A stretch of DNA of 6,641 nucleotides from Deltaproteobacteria bacterium (GTDB lineage: Bacteria > Desulfobacterota > Desulfobacteria > Desulfobacterales > SG8-13): positions 1 to 6,641 of the forward strand of contig DAOVBC010000130.1 of the NCBI GenBank assembly GCA_030670715.1. The letters run 5' to 3'. How positions within the stretch are numbered: the stretch's first letter is position 1; each line of letters begins with the position of its first letter. A model generated the notes under the pieces. That model ran no database searches, was not told the origin of the DNA, and worked only from the letters and a program-made list of their open reading frames with translations. The position numbers were made by a program, and so were the translations under genes. Positions 1 through 5,332 of the stretch are shown here, in pieces.

Positions 1-2
1 AT

Positions 3-15
3 GGGGCGAAGCCCC
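3..15 (-). terminator. Short GC hairpin after smpB, possible terminator cut by the window edge
   Basis: Read on the minus strand, GGGGC-TTC-GCCCC forms a five-pair, all-GC stem with a three-base loop, six bases after the smpB stop codon. That position suits an intrinsic terminator of the ptsH-ptsI-smpB cluster. Only two more bases are visible, so a U-tract cannot be confirmed. It could instead be a structured intergenic repeat or the start of another RNA element; ssrA is often near smpB. Confidence 0.3.
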
Positions 16-21
16 TAAGTG

Positions 22-489
22 CTATCTACCCGTGTACTGTTTGCGGGTGCGGTCCATCTCCCGCTGCTCATCCCGGCGGCGGATCGCCTCACGCTTATCG
101 TATTTTCTTTTACCCCGGGCCAGCGCCAGCGCCATTTTGGCCTTTCCGGCTTTAAAATAGACCTTCAGCGGGACAAGCGTTGCGCCCTTTTCATTCACTT
201 TGCCGTACAGACGTTTAATTTCGCGCTTGTGCAGCAACAGCTTCCGGGGACGACGCGGTTCATGGTTGCCGTAATATGCAAAAGGGTAGGGGTCGATGTG
301 CATCTGATAAACGAACACTTCGCCATTTTTTATTCTGGCATACGAATCCTTCAGATTGACCCGGCCCAACCGCATGGATTTGACCTCGGTTCCCTTCAAT
401 ACCATACCGGCTTCAAATACATCTTCGATATGATAATCATGCCTGGCCTTGCGATTTTCGGCCACTGTTTTTTTATGCTCTTTTGTCAT
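22..489 (-). CDS. smpB: SsrA-binding protein SmpB
   Basis: SmpB binds the tRNA-like domain of tmRNA (SsrA) and delivers it to stalled ribosomes for trans-translation; it acts in the cytoplasm. The 155-residue product has the full family length. Landmarks run in order: ENRKARHDY (11-19), LKGTEVKSMR (31-40), NLKDSYA (45-51), the HIDPY stretch (64-68), RRPRKLLLHKREI (79-91), and the basic C-terminal tail LARGKRKYDKRE (123-134) followed by RRRD. That tail becomes helical in the decoding centre in characterised SmpB proteins. The ATG fits the family N-terminus, although the 13 bp between it and the ptsI stop hold no clear Shine-Dalgarno, so translational coupling to ptsI is possible. It is the last visible gene of the minus-strand cluster ptsH-ptsI-smpB. 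Identification is certain; shared transcription is inferred from spacing. Confidence 0.97.
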   Translation of the reverse strand: MTKEHKKTVAENRKARHDYHIEDVFEAGMVLKGTEVKSMRLGRVNLKDSYARIKNGEVFVYQMHIDPYPFAYYGNHEPRRPRKLLLHKREIKRLYGKVNEKGATLVPLKVYFKAGKAKMALALARGKRKYDKREAIRRRDEQREMDRTRKQYTGR

Positions 490-502
490 AATTAGAAAGG
501 GA

Positions 503-2278
503 TTATTCTGTCCGGTCTATTTCTGACAGGATACTGCCGTAAGTTTCCCGTAACATCTCGAACACTTTCTCAGCCGAAGCCAGTTTCAGGGCCTCTTCCA
601 CCAGGGGTGTCGTGTCCTCCATTTTTATCGACCGGATCATCTCCTTGACGACTGGGATGGACTGAGGGTTCATGCTAAATCCATCCATTCCCAGACCCAG
701 GAGAATCGGTGCGTGGATAGCGTAACCGGCCATCTCGCCGCAGATAAATACTTTTATTTTTTTTTCGGCGGCCACTTCGGTTATCCGCCTGAGCAGTCTT
801 AAAATAGCCGGGTCAAGGGGTCTAAAAAGATGGGATACCTGTTGGTTCCCCCTGTCGATAGCCAGCGTGTATTGAATCAGGTCATTGGTGCCGACACTGA
901 AAAAATCGACTTCTTCTGCGATTTTGTCCGCCATGATGGCCGCTGATGGGACCTCAATCAGGACGCCTATTTTAATGTCACTGCTGAAGGCAATGCCGTC
1001 TTTGTCCAGCGATTCGGCGACTTCATTCAGAATTTTTTTCGACATGAGAACTTCTGAAACCGTTGAAACCATCGGAAACATGATCCGGACTTTTCCATGA
1101 ACTGCCGCCCTCAAGATAGCACGCAACTGGGTTTGGAAAACATCGGGCCGCTGGAGGCAGTAGCGAATTCCGCGCAGACCGAGCGCCGGGTTCACTTCCG
1201 CCGGACCTTTTCCCGGGCCAACAGCCTTGTCGCCGTTAATGTCCAGCGTTCGGATGGTCACCGGTTTGGCCCCCATGACTTCAATGACATCGGAGTATTT
1301 ATCGTAGAGTTCATCCTCACTGGGAAAGTCGGAACGGTTCATGTATTGAAATTCGGTACGGTACAGGCCGATACCGTCTGCGCCATAATTGATTACCGAT
1401 ACAACTTCTTCCGGCAGTGCGATGTTGCCCAGCACCATCAGCCTGTGGCCGTCGGTAGTTTCGGCCGGCATGCGGCTTTTGCGGGTGATGGCCGCCTTAT
1501 GCTGCTCATATCGCATAGAGCGCTCTCCATACTTCACCAGCGTTTGCTCGCTTGGAGCGATAATAATGGTGCCGGCTGTACCATCCACGATAATGACATC
1601 CTCGTTTCTGATCATTGCAGTTGCATTGTCCAGGCCCAGTACGGCCGGTATTTCAAGGGCCCGGGCGATGATGCCGGTATGGGATGCTTTACCGCCTTTA
1701 TCGGTAACAAAACCTTTAATTCGTTCCAGTCGAATCTGGCTGGTTTCAGCGGGTGACAGATCATGGGCGACCAGAATCACCCGTTTATCGATCTGGTCGA
1801 TATTCACCTGATTGGCGCCCACCAGGTTTCGCATGATGTGGTCATAAAGATGGTCGATGTCTGCGGCCCGTTCCTGCAGATAGGGGTCGGTCATATTCTG
1901 AAAAATGGATTTTACTTCGGCCACCACCTTTTTTAGTGCCCATTCCGCGTTGACAGATTCATTTTCAATGGTGTCAATGGTTTTCCCGTACAGCATCTTG
2001 TCCTTTAAAAGAACTTCCTGGGTCTCAAGAATGCTGGTTTGCTGACGGAAATCCTCAGGGGTCTTTTCAATTATATCTCGCAGCGCGTCTTTTGATTTTT
2101 TAACCGCGGCCTTAAAACGCTTGATTTCCTTTTTAACCTGAGATTTCAGGATCGGGTATTGCCGAACAACGTCGACGCCCTCTTTGTCCACCAGATACGC
2201 TTTCCCGATGCAAATACCGGGTGATACGCTGATACCGTTGAGTATTGTTTCATGGTTATCGGTGTCGGGTCTGTTCAT
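503..2278 (-). CDS. ptsI: Phosphoenolpyruvate-protein phosphotransferase (PTS Enzyme I)
   Basis: Enzyme I autophosphorylates on a histidine using phosphoenolpyruvate and passes the phosphate to HPr, the first step of the PTS; it is cytoplasmic. The product is 591 residues, close to the usual 570-590. An N-terminal HPr-binding helical domain comes first. The phosphohistidine motif GGKASHTGI follows, with His200 as the predicted active residue. The C-terminal PEP-binding barrel has GLYRTEF (304-310), TLDINGDK (344-351), NPALGLRGIR (363-372), FPMVS (401-405), IEVPSAA (441-447), FFSVGTNDLIQY (459-470) and CGEMAG with the conserved Cys513. Two positions depart from the pattern I know: TLDING rather than TLDIGG, and Tyr519 where an Asp usually follows CGEMAG. 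Neither removes a catalytic residue. The ATG touches the ptsH stop codon, and a GGAGAA Shine-Dalgarno lies inside the ptsH end, so the two genes are almost certainly translated together. With no permease visible, a regulatory role is possible. Confidence 0.96.
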   Translation of the reverse strand: MNRPDTDNHETILNGISVSPGICIGKAYLVDKEGVDVVRQYPILKSQVKKEIKRFKAAVKKSKDALRDIIEKTPEDFRQQTSILETQEVLLKDKMLYGKTIDTIENESVNAEWALKKVVAEVKSIFQNMTDPYLQERAADIDHLYDHIMRNLVGANQVNIDQIDKRVILVAHDLSPAETSQIRLERIKGFVTDKGGKASHTGIIARALEIPAVLGLDNATAMIRNEDVIIVDGTAGTIIIAPSEQTLVKYGERSMRYEQHKAAITRKSRMPAETTDGHRLMVLGNIALPEEVVSVINYGADGIGLYRTEFQYMNRSDFPSEDELYDKYSDVIEVMGAKPVTIRTLDINGDKAVGPGKGPAEVNPALGLRGIRYCLQRPDVFQTQLRAILRAAVHGKVRIMFPMVSTVSEVLMSKKILNEVAESLDKDGIAFSSDIKIGVLIEVPSAAIMADKIAEEVDFFSVGTNDLIQYTLAIDRGNQQVSHLFRPLDPAILRLLRRITEVAAEKKIKVFICGEMAGYAIHAPILLGLGMDGFSMNPQSIPVVKEMIRSIKMEDTTPLVEEALKLASAEKVFEMLRETYGSILSEIDRTE

Positions 2279-2566
2279 TTATTCTCCAAAACCTATTCCA
2301 ATCAGATTAATGATTTTATCCAGTATCTTCAGATCGGTTGAATCTTCTGCGGTAATTTTCAGCTTTGTCCCCTTTACCCCCTCCAGGGTAAGCATGTCCA
2401 TAATACTTGATGCATCTGCTTTTTCAGCACCCTTGCTGATCCAGATCTTCGAGCCGGCCTGGGCTGCAAGTTTTGCGATCATTGCGGCTGATCGGGCATG
2501 CATCCCGAGCTCGTTGGTGATCGTTACTTCTTCTGAAAGCGCTTTTGCCTTGCGGATCATTGACAT
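2279..2566 (-). CDS. ptsH: HPr family phosphocarrier protein
   Basis: HPr takes phosphate from Enzyme I on a histidine and passes it to EIIA-type proteins. The 95-residue product has a short N-terminal extension compared with the usual 85-88. The active-site loop is ELGMHARSAAMIAKLA: His23 matches the phosphorylated His15 of E. coli HPr and Arg25 matches Arg17. The residue after Arg is Ser26, where HARPA is usual. The second signature, ASSIMDMLTL, keeps Ser54 at the position of the regulatory Ser46 that HPr kinase modifies in organisms that have one; no such kinase is visible here. The first ATG is chosen because no start codon lies between it and an upstream in-frame TAG. A second ATG two codons inside is an alternative, and neither has a clear Shine-Dalgarno. 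It is the promoter-proximal visible gene of the cluster and is divergent from the selenoprotein gene, 72 bp apart. Confidence 0.94.
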   Translation of the reverse strand: MSMIRKAKALSEEVTITNELGMHARSAAMIAKLAAQAGSKIWISKGAEKADASSIMDMLTLEGVKGTKLKITAEDSTDLKILDKIINLIGIGFGE

Positions 2567-2622
2567 AAAATGACATAGTTGCTACCAGTTGTAAATAATT
2601 TAATGTTTCCATTGTAACGTCC

Positions 2623-2630
2623 GGAGGAGG
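2623..2630 (+). promoter_or_regulatory. Strong Shine-Dalgarno of the selenoprotein gene
   Basis: GGAGGAGG lies eight bases before the ATG at 2639. It is the strongest ribosome-binding site in the window and fixes the start of a reading frame that meets a UGA after only 12 codons. A site this good in front of an apparent 12-codon frame is the first clue that the UGA is read through as selenocysteine. Confidence 0.85.
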
Positions 2631-2638
2631 AGAAAGAC

Positions 2639-2866
2639 ATGGCGCAAAAGATCTTGATCTTCGGGAAAAATACCTGACCGTTTACCAGTGCAGCTCGTGA
2701 AGCTTACGAACAGCAGGGAAAAAAATTTGAGTATATCGATGTTTTTTCTTCAAACGATAAGCTGGAGACCATGCTCAAGCACTCCAACGGCGTGCGTAAA
2801 GTTCCGGTTATCGTGGAAGAGGAAAACGTCACAATCGGATTTGAAGGAAAAACGTGAGGGGTATAA
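2639..2866 (+). CDS. Glutaredoxin-like selenoprotein with two selenocysteines (UXX-stop type)
   Basis: Read with both in-frame UGA codons (2675-2677 and 2855-2857) as selenocysteine (U), this frame gives 75 residues ending at TAA 2864-2866. It begins MAQKILIFGKNTUPFTSAAR, a glutaredoxin-type beta strand followed by a U-P-F-T active site where glutaredoxins have C-P-Y-C, so Sec13 replaces the catalytic cysteine. A cis-proline strand KVPVIVE (54-60; Val55-Pro56) follows, then VTIGFEG. The end is T-U-G-V-stop, with Sec73 two residues before the last residue. The protein has no cysteine, so any redox chemistry would rest on the two selenocysteines. From memory this matches the small UXX-star (seleno)protein family of anaerobic bacteria, named for the C-terminal U-x-x-stop; the exact substrate is unknown to me. 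Each UGA is followed by a plausible SECIS-like hairpin. A pseudogene is unlikely given the intact signals and coding-like frame. The identification is inference from sequence patterns, not a search. Confidence 0.85.
2688..2707 (+). promoter_or_regulatory. Candidate SECIS hairpin for the first UGA
   Basis: GUG(C)AGCU at 2688-2695 pairs with AGCUUAC at 2701-2707: seven pairs including one G-U, with C2691 bulged. The five-base loop is CGUGA (2696-2700). G2697, the second loop base, lies 20 bases after the UGA. Bacterial SECIS elements are known to sit about 16-37 bases after the UGA with a G at the beginning of the apical loop, so spacing and loop fit. The structure was worked out by eye. Confidence 0.55.
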
Positions 2867-2885
2867 TGCCGGCCGGCGGCCGACG
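2867..2885 (+). promoter_or_regulatory. Candidate SECIS hairpin for the second UGA, in the 3' untranslated region
   Basis: CGGCC at 2870-2874 pairs with GGCCG at 2878-2882 around the loop GGC. After a C-A mismatch, G2868-C2884 and U2867-G2885 can extend the stem. The loop begins 18 bases after the second UGA (2855-2857) and opens with G, as expected for a bacterial SECIS. Because this UGA is three codons from the end, the hairpin lies past the TAA stop. A simple GC-rich palindrome is the alternative reading. Confidence 0.5.
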
Positions 2886-2972
2886 GATACAGGATGCAGG
2901 ATCCTTCAGACACGCGATATGGGATTTGCGATGCGAGTTGTTTGATACATATTGCAGGATGCAGGAGGCAGG
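2886..2972 (+). repeat. Degenerate GCAGGAT-type short repeats
   Basis: Two patches share the heptamer theme GCAGGAT: GATACAGGATGCAGGAT at 2886-2902, and GCAGGATGCAGGAGGCAGG at 2954-2972, the second preceded by GATACATATT. Between them is a GATTTGCGATGCGAG stretch. No coding signal is seen from 2867 to 3098. This resembles low-complexity intergenic repeats of other gene-poor spacers in this window, where seven-base periods also recur. Confidence 0.55.
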
Positions 2973-3031
2973 TGAAGAATACACGATGCACGGTATCTAA
3001 CGGGACTTATATCTTGAATCTAACTCACCAA

Positions 3032-3062
3032 TTGACATCGTTGTTTCTTATTTCGATAAAAT
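3032..3062 (+). promoter_or_regulatory. Sigma-70-like promoter of the GAF-PAS-LuxR gene
   Basis: A perfect TTGACA lies at 3032-3037. The -10 is either GATAAA at 3055-3060 (17-base spacer, four of six) or TAAAAT at 3057-3062 (19-base spacer, five of six). Transcription would begin near 3068-3070, giving a leader of about 30 bases before the ATG at 3099. The region is AT-rich and otherwise empty. Found by eye from consensus. Confidence 0.5.
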
Positions 3063-3098
3063 CTTACAAATAAATTCAGCCTTCTTTTAACGCTGCCA

Positions 3099-4694
3099 AT
3101 GTTAAAAATTCCGCAAAAAAAACCGATTTATGTACAGCTGGAGCAACGGGTTGAAGAACTCGAAGAAGAGGCGGTCCAGCTAAGGCGACACGAACAAATT
3201 TATCACCGGCAGAATGAATATCTGACTGCTTTACACGAGACCGCCATCGGGTTTATCGACCTTCTGGACAAGGAAGAGCTGCTCGAAACCATCTTGTACC
3301 GGGCCGCCTTGCTGACCGGAACCAGCCATGGTTATATCTATTTGCTCGAGCAAGATGAAAACCATATGCAGATGCAGGTGGGGATGGGTTTTTTCAAAGG
3401 CCAGCTTGGGCGCCGGGTAAAGCCGGGCGAAGGCATGGGCGGAAGAGTCTGGCAGATGGAGCAACCCCTCGTGGTGGATGATTATCAATACTGGAGCGGC
3501 CGACTGCTCGATAAAAGCCTCGATCCGCTGGGCCCCATCGTGGGGATACCGCTAAAGTCGGAACAGGGGGTTCTGGGTGTCATCGGCCTGGCCCGGGTGG
3601 AAAAGGGCAAAGTATTCAATCCGGAGGATATTAAAATCCTGGGCCGGTTTGCCGAACTGGCCCTGATCGCCCTTGAAAAGGCAAAGCTGATTGCCGATGC
3701 CCGGCGTGAACTGGCCGAGCGCAAAAAAACCGAGGCAACCCTGCGGCAAAGCGAAGAGCGGTACCGCTCGCTCCTGGAATCTTCACCCGATCCCGTGGTT
3801 GTCTATGACATGCAGGGCAACGCCACTTACGTGAATCCGGCTTTTGAGCAAACGTTCGGTTTTTCGCGTGATGAAGTGCTGGGCCGGCAAATCGACTTTG
3901 TGCCCGAAAAGAACTGGCCCGAGACCCGTGACGCAATCGAGAGCATGCTGAGCGGAAAAAAGATTCACCTGTTTGAGACCAAACGCCAGACCAAAGACGG
4001 CAGGGAACTCGATGTTCAATTGAGCTCGACCATATACCATGATCGCAGTGGCAAACCGACCGGCAATATCGTTACGCTCCGGGATATCAGCGCCTTAAAG
4101 GAGACGGAGGCGAAAATAAATAAATATCGCGACCATCTGGAGGAGCTGGTCCAGGAGCGCACCGCCGAACTGGCCGAGACCAACGTCCGGCTGGCCCAGG
4201 AAGTCGAGGAACGCAAACGGGTGGAGAAAGCGCTTCGCAAGAGAGAGGTGGAGCTGGAAGCTCAGTCCCGGCACCTTGCAGAGGTCAATACCGCCCTGAA
4301 GGTTCTGTTGAAACAGCGTGAGGATGACAAAAAAGAACTCTCTGAAAATGTTTCATCCAATGTCAAGGAATTGATCGGACCTTACCTCGACAGGTTGCAA
4401 AAGAGTCGTTTGAATACCGATCAGCGGACCCTGGTCAACATTCTTCAGTCCAACCTTACCAATATTATATCCCCTTTCATCGGCAAACTGTCCGCCGGGA
4501 CGCTCAAGCTAACCCCCATGGAAATCAGAGTGGCCGATCTTGTGAAAGAGGGCAAAACAAACAAGGAGATCGCAGAACTGTTGTGCCTTTCTAAAAACAC
4601 GATCCTGTTTCATCGCTATAACATTCGTCGCAAACTCGGCATCAAAAACAAAAAAGTAAACTTGAGGGTCCACCTGCTATCCTTCACAAAATAG
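3099..4694 (+). CDS. GAF-PAS sensor with LuxR-type DNA-binding domain (one-component regulator)
   Basis: Probably a cytoplasmic one-component transcription regulator of 531 residues, with no membrane segment visible. In order: an N-terminal coiled coil (about 11-45); a GAF domain (about 45-195, with VKPGEGMGGRVW and the strand GVLGVIGLAR); a PAS domain with its C-terminal motif (about 218-335, SEERYRSLLESSPDPVVVYD through GNIVTLRDIS); a long charged coiled coil (about 335-415); a linker (about 400-465, VKELIGPYLDRLQKSRL); and a C-terminal LuxR-type helix-turn-helix (about 470-531, LTPMEIRVADLV then GKTNKEIAELLCLSKNTI and RRKLGIKNKK). No histidine kinase phosphoacceptor or ATPase box and no receiver domain is present, so signal and DNA binding sit in one chain. 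The linker plus helix-turn-helix pair is, from memory, a recurring module in deltaproteobacterial PAS regulators. The ligand is unknown. The start ATG lacks a clear Shine-Dalgarno, but no better in-frame start is visible. Tandem TAG stops end the gene. The ABC ATPase gene follows in the same direction 638 bp later; control of it is only a guess. Confidence 0.9.
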   Translation: MLKIPQKKPIYVQLEQRVEELEEEAVQLRRHEQIYHRQNEYLTALHETAIGFIDLLDKEELLETILYRAALLTGTSHGYIYLLEQDENHMQMQVGMGFFKGQLGRRVKPGEGMGGRVWQMEQPLVVDDYQYWSGRLLDKSLDPLGPIVGIPLKSEQGVLGVIGLARVEKGKVFNPEDIKILGRFAELALIALEKAKLIADARRELAERKKTEATLRQSEERYRSLLESSPDPVVVYDMQGNATYVNPAFEQTFGFSRDEVLGRQIDFVPEKNWPETRDAIESMLSGKKIHLFETKRQTKDGRELDVQLSSTIYHDRSGKPTGNIVTLRDISALKETEAKINKYRDHLEELVQERTAELAETNVRLAQEVEERKRVEKALRKREVELEAQSRHLAEVNTALKVLLKQREDDKKELSENVSSNVKELIGPYLDRLQKSRLNTDQRTLVNILQSNLTNIISPFIGKLSAGTLKLTPMEIRVADLVKEGKTNKEIAELLCLSKNTILFHRYNIRRKLGIKNKKVNLRVHLLSFTK

Positions 4695-4723
4695 TAGTTT
4701 TTACCCACTATTATACCACTAAT

Positions 4724-4751
4724 TTATCAACTTGACTTTGTGGTCTGATAA
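4724..4751. promoter_or_regulatory. Inverted repeat TTATCA-N16-TGATAA, possible operator
   Basis: TTATCA (4724-4729) and TGATAA (4746-4751) are perfect inverted hexamers 16 bases apart, and ACCAC (4715-4719) with GTGGT (4740-4744) forms a second, interlaced pair. A TTGACT at 4732-4737 lies between the TTATCA arms, but only poor -10 matches (TATGTA near 4754) follow. This could be a regulator-binding site, a weak terminator of the upstream gene (no U-tract), or chance in AT-rich DNA. Confidence 0.2.
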
Positions 4752-4762
4752 GGTATGTATAG

Positions 4763-4844
4763 GGCCTAAAAAGAGAAATGCCTAAAATGCTCTAAAATGC
4801 CTAAATTAAAATAAATGCCTAAACTGCACTAAAATGCCTAAAAT
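4763..4844 (+). repeat. TGCCTAAA-type interspersed repeat block, left copy
   Basis: Several near-identical units of the form ATGCCTAAA or TGCTCTAAA recur with a period of roughly 9-10 bases (for example at 4778, 4788, 4798, 4815 and 4834). The segment 4776-4805 recurs exactly, on the opposite strand, at 6394-6423. No reading frame or start signal is associated. This begins the 638-bp gene-free stretch (4695-5332), which consists largely of repeats. Confidence 0.8.
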
Positions 4845-4876
4845 GGAAAACGGTTGTGTCGGTTTAGCCTGTTCCT

Positions 4877-4911
4877 CGCAACCCGTAACCCGCAACTCGT
4901 AACTCGCAACC
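4877..4911 (+). repeat. Five heptamers alternating CGCAACY and CGTAACY
   Basis: Five consecutive seven-base units alternate CGCAAC and CGTAAC, each followed by C or T. They lie directly before the left copy of the 116-bp core. No right-hand counterpart occurs at this place, so this part of the mirrored structure differs between the two sides. Confidence 0.75.
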
Positions 4912-4916
4912 CAATG

Positions 4917-5032
4917 AACCTTTACCCCGTTAAATTCTTCGAAGAAGACGAGCTTGCCCAATGAAATTTTTCACAGAAAACGAGCACAACGAATTTCATC
5001 GGGGCGAAGCGGATTTAACCGGGGCAACAAAC
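4917..5032 (+). repeat. 116-bp self-complementary core repeat, left copy
   Basis: This segment matches 6250-6365 on the opposite strand with 4 differences in 116 positions and no gaps. It also folds on itself. CCCCGTTAAATTC (4925-4937) pairs with 5011-5024 (one bulge), and GCTTGCCC plus ATGAAATT (4952-4968) pairs with 4992-5010. An apical stretch of about 23 bases and a 14-base bulge on the 5' side remain. One difference between copies (G5012 here, A in the other) changes a T-G wobble into a T-A pair, which hints that the fold matters. An ATG at 4961 opens a frame of about 100 codons that is made of the repeat and is not a gene. It resembles a small non-autonomous mobile or REP-like element; no transposase is nearby. 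Confidence 0.85.
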
Positions 5033-5112
5033 TCAACGACCCCAATAAACCCAACAAACCCGATGAACCCAATCAACCCAATAAACCCAAGTAACGCAAC
5101 AAACTCAACTAT
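5023..5112 (+). repeat. Nine-base tandem repeat, about ten units (CCCAAYAAA type)
   Basis: A strict nine-base period runs for about ten units with consensus close to CCCAATAAA, from GGCAACAAA (5023-5031), inside the core repeat, to CTCAACTAT (5104-5112). Because nine is a multiple of three it stays open in one frame and would read as Asn-Pro-x repeats. There is no ribosome-binding site or plausible gene around it, so it is treated as non-coding tandem DNA. Confidence 0.85.
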
Positions 5113-5148
5113 TGAACATCGAATACCTTACGCCATGCCCTACTTGTC

Positions 5149-5180
5149 CCGCCATAGCAGTTGGCAGGCAGCGACGGCGG
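5149..5180 (+). repeat. GC-rich hairpin CCGCCATAGC / GCGACGGCGG
   Basis: CCGCCATAGC (5149-5158) pairs imperfectly with GCGACGGCGG (5171-5180), eight of ten positions, around a 12-base loop. It sits between the tandem repeat and the ATPase promoter region. It recalls dispersed intergenic hairpins with a CCCGCC...GGCGGA outline seen in many environmental genomes. A terminator is unlikely because no T-run follows. Confidence 0.45.
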
Positions 5181-5254
5181 ATGCCCTTTGCGTCTTGTCA
5201 TCCGGTTTAATTTTCTTGACTTCATTGAGGATACATTGTAGCGACAGGTTCGCA

Positions 5255-5260
5255 TATAAT
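5255..5260 (+). promoter_or_regulatory. Possible -10 element (TATAAT) of the ABC ATPase gene
   Basis: A perfect TATAAT lies 72 bases before the TTG start. At 17 bases upstream the -35 is poor (TACATT, 5232-5237), and the nearest TTGACT (5216-5221) is too far away at 33 bases. An activator-dependent promoter would fit a good -10 with a poor -35, but this is conjecture. Confidence 0.3.
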
Positions 5261-5316
5261 TGCCTTTTATGAAATGAACGAGATTCAGATTGTTTGCGAT
5301 AAGTATTGATTAAGGG

Positions 5317-5324
5317 AAGGGAGG
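5317..5324 (+). promoter_or_regulatory. Shine-Dalgarno that decides the TTG start of the ABC ATPase
   Basis: AAGGGAGG ends eight bases before TTG at 5333. The other in-frame candidate, TTG at 5306, has no purine-rich site before it and would place this Shine-Dalgarno inside the coding region. The start at 5333 is therefore preferred. Confidence 0.7.
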
Positions 5325-5332
5325 CCGAAGCA

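Noticed and set aside
19..495. Open frame on the plus strand opposite smpB
   Set aside because: Fully antisense to a clearly conserved SmpB; no ribosome-binding site and no recognisable domain.
1097..1811. Long plus-strand open frames opposite ptsI
   Set aside because: They overlay the Enzyme I coding region, whose motifs are complete on the minus strand; shadows of GC-biased codon use.
2639..2866. Glutaredoxin pseudogene broken by nonsense mutations
   Set aside because: Only UGA interrupts it. The first falls at the catalytic cysteine position and the second gives U-x-x-stop; the Shine-Dalgarno is excellent and the rest is free of frameshifts.
2688..2945. Plus-strand open frame starting inside the selenoprotein gene
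   Set aside because: Out of frame with the glutaredoxin-like reading, with a start in mid-gene and no ribosome-binding site; the end runs through the GCAGGAT repeats.
4690..4712. Intrinsic terminator after the GAF-PAS-LuxR gene
   Set aside because: AATAGT and ACTATT can pair, but the stem is six AT-rich pairs without a following T-run and overlaps the stop codon.
4917..5032. Integron attC recombination site
   Set aside because: The core has GTTAAAT near one end and ATTTAAC near the other, which match the attC R' and R'' consensus, but in reversed order (attC reads RYYYAAC then GTTRRRY). No integron integrase or cassette array is seen.
4961..5272. Apparent 103-residue protein with Asn-Pro-x repeats
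   Set aside because: Its first third is the 116-bp core repeat and its middle is the nine-base tandem array, whose period keeps any frame open; no Shine-Dalgarno, and the rest lies in a hairpin and promoter region.
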